Assembly (NCBI GenBank): GCA_020635115.1
Contig: JACKAK010000004.1
Coordinates: 1-64,000 of the forward strand
From: Halobacteriovoraceae bacterium
GTDB taxonomy: Bacteria > Bdellovibrionota > Bacteriovoracia > Bacteriovoracales > Bacteriovoracaceae
DNA: 64,000 nt
Direction: 5' to 3'
Position numbers and translations under genes: made by a program. The notes below the pieces were generated by a model that was given only the letters and a program-made list of their open reading frames with translations, ran no database searches and had not been told where the DNA came from. Position 1 is the stretch's first letter, and the number at the start of each line of letters is the position of its first letter. Of the stretch, positions 24,395 through 32,388 are shown in pieces.

Positions 24395-25173
24395 TAGATA
24401 TTAAAATTGAAGATATTACGATTCTGATTGCCTTTTGGCTTTGCTTCACAAGATGGACTTCTGTCCTGTTTCAATTACCATTGTTTGATAATACTTCTAT
24501 TCCGAGCATTTTAAAAATTCTAACATCAATCTTGATCGCTTATGTTTTTTTTCCAGAAACAAAATCAGTCGTTTTAAAAGACATTTCAAATTTTGGAGAT
24601 CAAGGATTTTGGATCCTAACTATTTACTATACGTTAATTGGTATTGTGATGGGAATGTTCGTTAAAGCAATACTAAATATTTTTGTGTCCTCTGGTGCCA
24701 TTATCACTCAGGAAGTTGGGTTTGGTGCTGTTCGCTATTTTGATCCAAACGCAGGGCAAGCAGTGGGCCCTTTTGAAAAACTCATCTATTGGACTATGCT
24801 CATTATGATTATATCATCGGGAGCACTGCTGCCAATGTTCAAAGGTGTACTTCTGTCATTTGAAAAGCTTAGTTTTGTTAACACCATCCAAATTGATTCA
24901 ATTGTGCAATTTTTTATACACATGTTTAAAAATATTTTTAGTGCATCCTTGTTACTGGCATCTCCCCTTATTTTCACAAACGTTTTTATAACGACTGTAT
25001 TAGGAATAATTGCCAGAACTGTTCCTCAGATGAACGTACTAATGGTGAGTTTTGTCGTCAACATTGGATTAGGTCTATTGGTCTTTTTGGCCACAAGTAC
25101 AGAATTTTTTCAAGTTGGACATAAACTCTATACAGAAAGTTTGGGGGAGTGGTTTGTCTACTTCACAAAATAG
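24391..25173 (+). CDS. fliR: Flagellar export gate protein FliR
   Basis: Membrane subunit that closes the FliPQR pore. It has about six hydrophobic segments over 260 residues, with typical FliR patterns such as LCFTRWTSVLFQLPLF near the N-terminus, GFGAVRYFDP, and IARTVPQMNVLMVSFVVNIG in the C-terminal third. Coupled to fliQ by the four-base overlap and followed seven bases later by flhB. Confidence 0.96.
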   Translation: MIDIKIEDITILIAFWLCFTRWTSVLFQLPLFDNTSIPSILKILTSILIAYVFFPETKSVVLKDISNFGDQGFWILTIYYTLIGIVMGMFVKAILNIFVSSGAIITQEVGFGAVRYFDPNAGQAVGPFEKLIYWTMLIMIISSGALLPMFKGVLLSFEKLSFVNTIQIDSIVQFFIHMFKNIFSASLLLASPLIFTNVFITTVLGIIARTVPQMNVLMVSFVVNIGLGLLVFLATSTEFFQVGHKLYTESLGEWFVYFTK

Positions 25174-25180
25174 GTAAAAT

Positions 25181-26269
25181 ATGGCCGAGGAAAGTGATCA
25201 AAGTGAAAAAACCGAAGAGCCTACCCTGCATAGGATTGAAGAGTTTCGCAGGAAGGGCCAGGTTGCAGCATCAAAAGAGTTGACAAGTGTACTTGTTCTC
25301 TGTGCATGTATTATGACTTTGGCATTTTCTGTTGTTTATATTTTTGAAATTATGTCTGAGTACATTGATTGGATTATGACTGTAGATTTTAGTACAATTT
25401 TTCAGGAAGAAGAATTTAATAAATTTGTGAAAAAATCGGCCTATGCTCTACTTGAATGTTCTGCTCCGGTTTGCTTAGTTGCTCTGATCGTTGGAGTGGT
25501 ATCAAATGTTTCTCAAATTGGCTTTCTCTTCTCTCCTGAAGTTCTTAATTGGGATCCAAGTCGAATAGACCCTTTTCAAGGGATAAAAAGAATATTTTCT
25601 ATGAAGGCGATTATTGAGGCCGGCAAAGGAATTTTAAAGTTTTCATTCATTCTGGCCATTGTTTATTTTATAATGAGCGATCAACTTGATACTTATAGTG
25701 GTTTTTTGCATGTTGAATTTGCAGAATCATTCTTATTTGGAAAATCTATTTTACTTAAACTAGGTATGGCCATTGTTTTAGGACTTGGGATCGTTGCCTT
25801 AATTGACTTTGGATGGGAAAAATATAGCTATCACCAAAAACTTAAAATGACTAAAGAGGAAGTTAAACAAGAGGCCAAAGAAAGAGATGGTAGCCCTGAA
25901 ATAAAGCAAAGAATTAGAAGTATCCAAAGAGAAATGTCTCAAAAAAGAATGTTTCAAGATGTTCCTAAGGCCGATGTTATTGTTACAAACCCAACTCACT
26001 TAAGTGTGGCCCTCAAATACGATGCTGAAACAATGATTGCTCCTGAAGTAATTGCAAAAGGTGCTGACCTGATTGCTCTTAAGATTAGAGAAATTGCAAA
26101 AGAACATGACATACCAATTGTTGAAAACGTTCCTCTGGCCAGAGGTCTTTATAAAACAGTTGAGATTGGGCAAGGGGTTCCAAAAACACTTTATAAGGCC
26201 GTAGCTGAAGTTCTGGCCTTTGTATACAAACTGAAAAGAAGAAAAAAAGCTCTCAAGAGTGAGGTATGA
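25181..26269 (+). CDS. flhB: Flagellar export switch protein FlhB
   Basis: Controls substrate-specificity switching of the export apparatus. The N-terminal SEKTEEPTLHRIEEFRRKGQ motif is followed by four membrane helices and a cytoplasmic domain. The autocleavage site NPTH is intact (VTNPTHLSVALKY, near residue 270), so the normal switch should work. The C-terminus ends in KLKRRKKALKSEV. At 362 residues the length is standard. Eleven GGCC tetranucleotides occur in this gene, far above chance. Confidence 0.97.
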   Translation: MAEESDQSEKTEEPTLHRIEEFRRKGQVAASKELTSVLVLCACIMTLAFSVVYIFEIMSEYIDWIMTVDFSTIFQEEEFNKFVKKSAYALLECSAPVCLVALIVGVVSNVSQIGFLFSPEVLNWDPSRIDPFQGIKRIFSMKAIIEAGKGILKFSFILAIVYFIMSDQLDTYSGFLHVEFAESFLFGKSILLKLGMAIVLGLGIVALIDFGWEKYSYHQKLKMTKEEVKQEAKERDGSPEIKQRIRSIQREMSQKRMFQDVPKADVIVTNPTHLSVALKYDAETMIAPEVIAKGADLIALKIREIAKEHDIPIVENVPLARGLYKTVEIGQGVPKTLYKAVAEVLAFVYKLKRRKKALKSEV

Positions 26270-26272
26270 TAA

Positions 26273-28348
26273 ATGAATGAAATGGTCTTAAAAATTAAAA
26301 AAATTTCTTTCAATTCTGATCTTGTTATCGCTCTAGGTATTCTCCTTATTCTCAGTGTGATGGTCATTCCAGTCAATCCAACATTTTTAGATTTACTTCT
26401 GGCCTTCACTTTATCTGGATCTGTTATTATACTACTCGTTTCGATTTATTCACATAGACCTCTTGATTTCTCTACTTTTCCTTCTGTTCTATTGATCATG
26501 ACTTTGTTTCGACTGGCACTCAACGTTGCTTCAACGAGAAATATTCTTCTAAGGGGAGGAGCCGAAGGTACAGGCGCTGCGGGAGAGATCATTAGGTCAT
26601 TTGGGGAGTTCGTTGTTCAAGGAAATTATGTTGTCGGTATTATTGTATTTATCATCCTCGTCATTATTAACTTTATGGTTATCACTAAAGGTGCTGGCCG
26701 GGTGTCGGAAGTTGCTGCAAGATTTACATTAGATGCGATGCCTGGTAAACAGATGGCCATTGATGCCGATTTAAATGCTGGTCTAATAGATGAAACTCAA
26801 GCAAAAACAAGACGTAAAGAAGTCGCAGAAGAGGCAGATTTTTATGGGTCGATGGATGGTGCCTCGAAATTTGTCCGTGGAGATGCGATTGCTGGTATTC
26901 TTATTACAGTGATAAATATTATTGGAGGAATCATTGTTGGTATGGCCCAATCCGGAATGGATATTGCTCAAGCAACTAAAACATTTACGCTTTTAACTGT
27001 TGGAGATGGACTTGTTTCACAAATTCCGGCCCTTATTATCTCTACTGCTGCCGGTATTATTTCAACCAGAAACACAAATGAAGATGCTTTAGGACTCCAA
27101 GTTTCAAAACAATTTAAAATCCATCCCAAAGCAATATATATTGCTGGAGGTGTACTTTTAATTTTTGCAATTATACCTGGATTACCAGCATTACCTTTTA
27201 CGATTGTCGGACTTTTCCTTGGTTATGTTGCACATAGAATAGAAATAGATAATGAAAGAGTAAGAAAAGCAGAGCAGGAAAAATTGTCCGACGAAAAAGT
27301 CGCCACTGCAGAAAATTTGGAAGATCTCCTTTCACTAGAACTTGTTGAGTTGGAAGTTGGGTATGGTCTTGTAAACCTTGTGGACGCTGATCAAAATGGA
27401 GATTTACTGGAGAGAATTACTCATATAAGAAAACAATTCGCGCTTGATTGGGGGATTATCATTCCTTCAATTAGAATAAAAGATAATTTAGAACTTAAAC
27501 CTGGTGGATATAAAGTTAAAATTAAAGGTATTGAAGTAGCTCATGGTGAATTGATGTCAGATCATTATCTTGCAATGGATCCTGGCACAGTTATAGAAAA
27601 AGTTGATGGAATTGATACGGTTGAGCCTGTCTTTGGATTGTCAGCTGTGTGGATTTCAGAAGATCAAAAGGATGATGCCCAGTACAATGGCTATACAGTC
27701 GTGGATCTTTCAACAATTCTGGCCACTCATATCACTGAAATTTTGAAATCCAATTTACATGAATTATTTGGGAGAGAAGAATTAGTGAGGATACTTGATA
27801 AATTTAAGCAAGAAAATCCAAAAGTTGTCAACGATTTGATTCCAGATATTTTATCTTTAGGTATTGTATTGAAAGTCTTAAAAAATCTCCTTAGAGAGAA
27901 TGTTTCGATCAGAGATTTAAGAACGATTTTAGAATCCTTGGCCGAATATGGAACTCAAATAAAAGATGCAGACTCCTTAACCGAGTTGTGCAGACAAGGT
28001 CTATATAGAACAATAACAGAGAGTATTCGTGGAGACAGCGGAGAGGTTCCAATTTTTACTCTGGATAGAGGGATAGAAGAAAGCATTGCTGAAAATTTGA
28101 TTCAAACTGAACATGGACAAGAATTATCCTTAGATCCAAGGGTGACTCAAAGTATACTTGCTGGATTGAATGAAAAAATTGAAGAAGCAACAGGTATGGG
28201 AGAGAAAATGGTTGTGCTTTGTTCTCCAGTAATTAGAGCGCATTTTAAGCGATTAACCGAGAAGTTTATTCCAAACTTAATCGTTGTGAGTCATAATGAA
28301 ATAGAACCAAGTGCAAATATCAAGTCATTGGGAACAGTGAGGTTATAA
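26273..28348 (+). CDS. flhA: Flagellar export protein FlhA
   Basis: Proton-driven export motor and chaperone-docking platform. It has 691 residues: eight membrane helices in the first 320 (with TLFRLALNVASTRNIL, the FHIPEP-region AARFTLDAMPGKQMAID, and DFYGSMDGASKFVRGDA), then a cytoplasmic domain ending in the expected linker. GAGGT precedes the ATG. Three bases separate it from flhB and one from flhF, so the whole run is one transcript. Confidence 0.97.
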   Translation: MNEMVLKIKKISFNSDLVIALGILLILSVMVIPVNPTFLDLLLAFTLSGSVIILLVSIYSHRPLDFSTFPSVLLIMTLFRLALNVASTRNILLRGGAEGTGAAGEIIRSFGEFVVQGNYVVGIIVFIILVIINFMVITKGAGRVSEVAARFTLDAMPGKQMAIDADLNAGLIDETQAKTRRKEVAEEADFYGSMDGASKFVRGDAIAGILITVINIIGGIIVGMAQSGMDIAQATKTFTLLTVGDGLVSQIPALIISTAAGIISTRNTNEDALGLQVSKQFKIHPKAIYIAGGVLLIFAIIPGLPALPFTIVGLFLGYVAHRIEIDNERVRKAEQEKLSDEKVATAENLEDLLSLELVELEVGYGLVNLVDADQNGDLLERITHIRKQFALDWGIIIPSIRIKDNLELKPGGYKVKIKGIEVAHGELMSDHYLAMDPGTVIEKVDGIDTVEPVFGLSAVWISEDQKDDAQYNGYTVVDLSTILATHITEILKSNLHELFGREELVRILDKFKQENPKVVNDLIPDILSLGIVLKVLKNLLRENVSIRDLRTILESLAEYGTQIKDADSLTELCRQGLYRTITESIRGDSGEVPIFTLDRGIEESIAENLIQTEHGQELSLDPRVTQSILAGLNEKIEEATGMGEKMVVLCSPVIRAHFKRLTEKFIPNLIVVSHNEIEPSANIKSLGTVRL

Positions 28349-28349
28349 T

Positions 28350-29699
28350 ATGTATGTAAGAAAATTTGAGGCCGACACTTTAGATGAAGCATTAAAGTCA
28401 ATTAAAAGAGAGCTTGGGCCTGATGCAATAATTCTTAAGACTGTTACCAATAAGGGTATTAAGGGTGCCTTTAAAAGAAAACGAATTGAAATAACTGCAG
28501 CAATTTCAGAGAAAAATTATATCAGTAAGGCAAATGTAGACAAAGTCTTAACTGAAGATCAGAAGGAAGAGTTTTATTCTGGCCGCGCTTCGGAAATTGC
28601 AAAAATGATTGATAAGAATGATAGGTCTTATGGTGGTTATGGAAATATAGGACTTAATAAACCATTAAAATCTGCAACGACAGATTTAGATAATTTTCTT
28701 GAGGGCCAGGTAGAAGAAGGTAAAGATGATTTCTCTAAATTTTTAGATATACCTAAAGAAGCACCTGTTGTTTCAGAAATTAGACCTACATTGCAAAATA
28801 CAAGTAAAGTTGAGAATCAATATGAAATTGAAACTGATTCAAAAACAATTCAGGCCTATGAACAAAGAATTGAGTTGTTAGAATCAAGTATTAGAGAATT
28901 AAAAAATCTTATCGAAAATCCCAGACAAAATGGGCCAAGAGGTATATTTCAGTTAAGAACATTATTATCTGGCCTGGGAATATGTGGGCCATATATTCAA
29001 AGAATTTGTAAAAAGGCCGTTTTCGAGTTAACTCCAGAGTCTTTGGAAGATGCCGAAAGTGTTTTTGAGTTTTCTCTAAGAGAAATGATGAGTGATGTAA
29101 ATACTGCGATGCCTTTGTTTTCACAGACAAATATACAGAACAACCAAGTCATTACAGTTTTAATTTCTGAAACTAGCTCAGGCCAAGAATCTTTGGCCTT
29201 AAAACTTGGAGTACTTAAGGAAGATAGTGTACTAATTGATTTTGGGCAAAAACAAGTTGAGCGCGATTTTGTACAAAAGATTCATGGAATTGAGTATGAA
29301 CGAGTAGACTCAATGGCCAAAGCTATTTATGGCATGAGAAAGGGCCTTGAAGAGAAAAAGTCTGTTATTGTAAATTACAGGTCTACAAAAGATAAAAATG
29401 AAACTAAAAAAATTATTGATGGGATTAAAAGGGCCTTTGATAATGTTGAAATTTTACTGACTTTAAGTTCAATACATTCTGAAGATTATAACCGAAAAGT
29501 TCTCAACATTTATAAGGATTTAATAGACGGGATAAACTTCACATTCTTGGACCAATGTTTAAATTTTGCTGGAATTTTTAACCTTTCTTATGAATTCAGT
29601 AAAATCCCTTTGAAGTTTTTTGGGACAGGGGAAGTCATTCCTGAAGATATTGAAGCTGCAAGTGCAGAGAGAGTTCTAGACGGAATATTCAAGTTATAG
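28350..29699 (+). CDS. flhF: FlhF-type flagellar placement protein lacking the GTPase P-loop
   Basis: FlhF is an SRP-type GTPase that places polar flagella. The N-terminus is clearly FlhF (MYVRKFEADTLDEALKSIKR, GPDAIILKT), as is the C-terminus (FLDQCLNFAGIFNLSYEFSK, FGTGEVIPEDIEAAS). In between, where FlhF has GPTGVGKTT, this protein reads SETSSGQES (residues 273-281), losing the Walker A Lys and Thr. The DTAGR motif is replaced by VNYRST (341-346). GTP binding and hydrolysis are therefore unlikely. The frame is intact and the gene keeps its place between flhA and flhG, so it is probably functional as a non-hydrolysing placement factor. Confidence 0.93.
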   Translation: MYVRKFEADTLDEALKSIKRELGPDAIILKTVTNKGIKGAFKRKRIEITAAISEKNYISKANVDKVLTEDQKEEFYSGRASEIAKMIDKNDRSYGGYGNIGLNKPLKSATTDLDNFLEGQVEEGKDDFSKFLDIPKEAPVVSEIRPTLQNTSKVENQYEIETDSKTIQAYEQRIELLESSIRELKNLIENPRQNGPRGIFQLRTLLSGLGICGPYIQRICKKAVFELTPESLEDAESVFEFSLREMMSDVNTAMPLFSQTNIQNNQVITVLISETSSGQESLALKLGVLKEDSVLIDFGQKQVERDFVQKIHGIEYERVDSMAKAIYGMRKGLEEKKSVIVNYRSTKDKNETKKIIDGIKRAFDNVEILLTLSSIHSEDYNRKVLNIYKDLIDGINFTFLDQCLNFAGIFNLSYEFSKIPLKFFGTGEVIPEDIEAASAERVLDGIFKL

Positions 29700-29722
29700 T
29701 TTAGGTTTATTTAGGAGACAGG

Positions 29723-30601
29723 ATGTCAACAAGTAGAGCTTCGCAGTGGTTAATTTCACATAAAGGTGATGAATTTAAGAACGTAAGAGATACCAAAACA
29801 ATTTGTGTTACAAGTGGAAAAGGAGGAGTCGGCAAAACGTCTATTGCATTGAAAACGGCCTTCCAACTTTCAGCTTGGGGTCATAAAACTTTGTTGATTG
29901 ATTGTGATTTCAATCTTTCAAATGCTCTTGTAAAGATTGGAAAAAGTATCAACAATCATTTTGCATTGTTATTAACAGGTGAGAAAGATTTTAGCGAATG
30001 TGTGGTCACTCAAAATAATGTTGATATTCTGAGTGGATGTAATGGTAGTTTGGAACTCTTTGATAATAAATTTGAATATGATAAGTCGATAATCAATATT
30101 ATCAACACTTATGGTAATAAATATGATTTTATTATTCTTGATTCTCCAGCAGGAATAGATAGGATCAATCTAAATCTTAATGCCTATTCAGACTATCGAT
30201 TTGTTGTAGTCACGCCAGATAGATCTTCACTAACTGATTCTTACTCTTTGATTAAGATTTTAAAAAACAAATATGGGATTATTTCTAATCATTTACTTGT
30301 CAATAAGTGTGAATCTGAAAATCAGTATAAAAGAGTGGCGTTTTCTATGGCCGACACGGTTGATAGTTTCTTGTCAAGTGAGTTAAAAATTCTAGGATCT
30401 ATTGAAAAATACTTTGGAAGTATAGATAAATTCGATCAGTTGATATTAAATGGGAAAAATAATCCAATACACAAAAGTGTAATAAAAATTTTAAAAAAAT
30501 TTACCGAGGAGGTGTTGGGTCGCTCGTTTTATCTGCCAAATACATATAGAAATGATGGGCCGGATCACAACGAACAGAACGTTCTTTATCCAACTAGCTA
30601 A
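29723..30601 (+). CDS. flhG: FlhG/MinD-type ATPase controlling flagellar number
   Basis: A MinD-family ATPase that usually limits flagella to one pole and acts on FlhF. The deviant Walker A TSGKGGVGKTS begins near residue 31, DCDFNLSNALV follows at the position of the catalytic Asp motif, and the switch region FIILDSPAGID is present. The N-terminal SRASQWLISHKG may correspond to the FlhF-activating helix, but the typical DQA..LR pattern is not clear. With FlhF lacking its P-loop, the usual GTPase-activation role would be pointless; a structural role is suggested. GGAGACAGG precedes the ATG. Confidence 0.93.
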   Translation: MSTSRASQWLISHKGDEFKNVRDTKTICVTSGKGGVGKTSIALKTAFQLSAWGHKTLLIDCDFNLSNALVKIGKSINNHFALLLTGEKDFSECVVTQNNVDILSGCNGSLELFDNKFEYDKSIINIINTYGNKYDFIILDSPAGIDRINLNLNAYSDYRFVVVTPDRSSLTDSYSLIKILKNKYGIISNHLLVNKCESENQYKRVAFSMADTVDSFLSSELKILGSIEKYFGSIDKFDQLILNGKNNPIHKSVIKILKKFTEEVLGRSFYLPNTYRNDGPDHNEQNVLYPTS

Positions 30602-30610
30602 GGAGTGTAG

Positions 30611-31396
30611 ATGTCATCTCTGGCAAAAAAACTTAAAAATCTAACAGATTATCGTTCAACCATGGATCCAGAAGTTAAAGATCAAATTATTATTGAATAT
30701 GCTCCTCTTATTAAGTTTATAGCTCAAAAAATCGCATCAAGACTTCCCTCTAATATAGAGCTTGATGACCTCATTTCATGTGGGGTTATTGGGCTTATGG
30801 ATGCTATCGAGAAATTTGATCCTTCAAGAGATAATAAGTTTAAAACTTATGCTGAATTCAGAATAAGAGGTGCCATTTTAGATGAGCTAAGAGCTCAAGA
30901 TTGGGTTCCACGTTCAGTAAGAGAAAAAGTTAAATTAATCGAGAGGGCCTATTTAAGATTGGAAGCAGAATTAGGAAGACCTGCAACTACTGAAGAAATG
31001 TGCAAGACATTAAATGTTACTCAAGATGAATTTCATGACATGCTAAACAAATCAAAATCTGTATCAGTTCTTAATATTGATGATGCTACGGCCTTTAATA
31101 AAGGCGATAAAAAACTTATGGCCAACCTTACAAAAGGTTCTCGTGGCTCTAACCCATTCGATGCTGTAAGCTATAAATCTTCACGAGATAAGATTAAAGA
31201 AGGAATTAAATCATTGCCCGAAAAACAAAGACTTGTTTTATCTCTTTATTATTATGAAGATTTAAATCTCAAAGAAATAGGTCAGGTATTAAGTGTTACC
31301 GAATCCCGTGTTTCTCAACTCCATACTCAAGCAATTTTAAGGTTAAGAGCAAAATTAAAAAGTGAATTTGATTCACCAGAAGATTTGATTGGTTAA
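30611..31396 (+). CDS. fliA: Sigma-28-family RNA polymerase sigma factor
   Basis: Directs late flagellar and chemotaxis gene transcription. Region 2 has LIKFIAQKIASRLPSNIELD, GLMDAIEKFDP and YAEFRIRGAILDELRAQDW; region 3 has RPATTEEMCKTLNVTQDEF; region 4 has LPEKQRLVLSLYYYEDLNLK and ESRVSQLHTQAILRLR. At 261 residues it fits the FliA/WhiG group. AAGGAG precedes the ATG. It is the last clear gene of the flagellar operon. Confidence 0.95.
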   Translation: MSSLAKKLKNLTDYRSTMDPEVKDQIIIEYAPLIKFIAQKIASRLPSNIELDDLISCGVIGLMDAIEKFDPSRDNKFKTYAEFRIRGAILDELRAQDWVPRSVREKVKLIERAYLRLEAELGRPATTEEMCKTLNVTQDEFHDMLNKSKSVSVLNIDDATAFNKGDKKLMANLTKGSRGSNPFDAVSYKSSRDKIKEGIKSLPEKQRLVLSLYYYEDLNLKEIGQVLSVTESRVSQLHTQAILRLRAKLKSEFDSPEDLIG

Positions 31397-31411
31397 GATT
31401 TATGATATAAT
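31385..31411 (+). promoter_or_regulatory. Extended -10 promoter giving a possibly leaderless mRNA
   Basis: TTGATT, 15 bases, then TATAAT (31406-31411) preceded by TGA as an extended -10. The -10 ends only six bases before the ATG at 31418, so transcription would start at the start codon. The gene has no ribosome-binding site, which fits a leaderless message. Confidence 0.4.
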
Positions 31412-31417
31412 AATTTC

Positions 31418-32368
31418 ATGAATGAAAAAATTGATGAACATTATCAACGTGGACTTTCTTATATTCAAGATCTCTATAAGCTTGGCACTGAAGATTTAAC
31501 ACCACTTTATTCTCAATTAATTTATGAATTCAATGGACTCAGATGCCTCTCAAAAGATATTTTAAATGATCCTCGTCAGTTTGATGGGATTTATTCTAGT
31601 TTTTTAAATCAATTACAAAGTCTTTTTACTCATTTTCTTTGTCATCATAGTGGTCTTAAAACTTTAGTTCTACAGGATTATTCAAACAGAAATTTTGGGG
31701 AATGGAATAAGCTTTTAAATTTACTTCCTTCATTTTTAAAAGTGCTGACTATGTTTAATTTTAATAAAAAAGGTCATTTAGTACTTAAAGAAGATAGAAT
31801 TTTTTTCAGAACTTATTTATCTGACAGTCAAGACCTTGTTGAGGATAAAATTGAATATTATAAAACTCTTAGATATTTCTTTGAAGAAAAAGCACTTTGT
31901 ACATTCAATGTTGAAAAGAATAATCTTGTACGTTTTGAATTAGATTTTTCACATGATGAAAATGAAAAATTTTATATTAGCGCAGATTTTGATGAAGATC
32001 TCGTTCTAGAGTTATCTAGCATTTTTCCCCATTATGAATCACCTATTAATTTAGTCGGCAAATATGGTAATCATTATTGTATTGAGCTTTGTAGAGATAT
32101 GACTCTCAAAACACATCAATCCATTCCTGAGCACATTATCAAATCATATCAGTCTGGTTTATATCAATATAAAATATTCTATTTTCCCTTTATATTTCGT
32201 CCATTTTCCCTCATAATACCATTTAAGGGGAAATTTTTTCCTATTGAAAATGAATTCCAAGGATTTAGGGATTCTCAGGAAGAAAGTCATGGAAAACAGG
32301 ATGTTAAAGACCACTTACTTAATCAAGTTATATTTCCTTTCGATATTTTTCAATTTGCTCAAAAATAA
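31418..32368 (+). CDS. Hypothetical cytoplasmic protein after the flagellar operon
   Basis: A 316-residue protein without signal peptide or membrane helices, rich in Phe, Tyr and Leu. There is a helical N-terminal part (to about residue 120), and a beta-rich middle with VRFELDFSHDENEKFYISAD and EDLVLELSSIF. No family recognised. It lies 21 bases after fliA and 20 before a membrane sensor-like gene, so a motility-related role is possible from context only. No Shine-Dalgarno sequence; see the promoter at 31385. Confidence 0.8.
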   Translation: MNEKIDEHYQRGLSYIQDLYKLGTEDLTPLYSQLIYEFNGLRCLSKDILNDPRQFDGIYSSFLNQLQSLFTHFLCHHSGLKTLVLQDYSNRNFGEWNKLLNLLPSFLKVLTMFNFNKKGHLVLKEDRIFFRTYLSDSQDLVEDKIEYYKTLRYFFEEKALCTFNVEKNNLVRFELDFSHDENEKFYISADFDEDLVLELSSIFPHYESPINLVGKYGNHYCIELCRDMTLKTHQSIPEHIIKSYQSGLYQYKIFYFPFIFRPFSLIIPFKGKFFPIENEFQGFRDSQEESHGKQDVKDHLLNQVIFPFDIFQFAQK

Positions 32369-32388
32369 TTATCATTTCAGAGGCCTCT

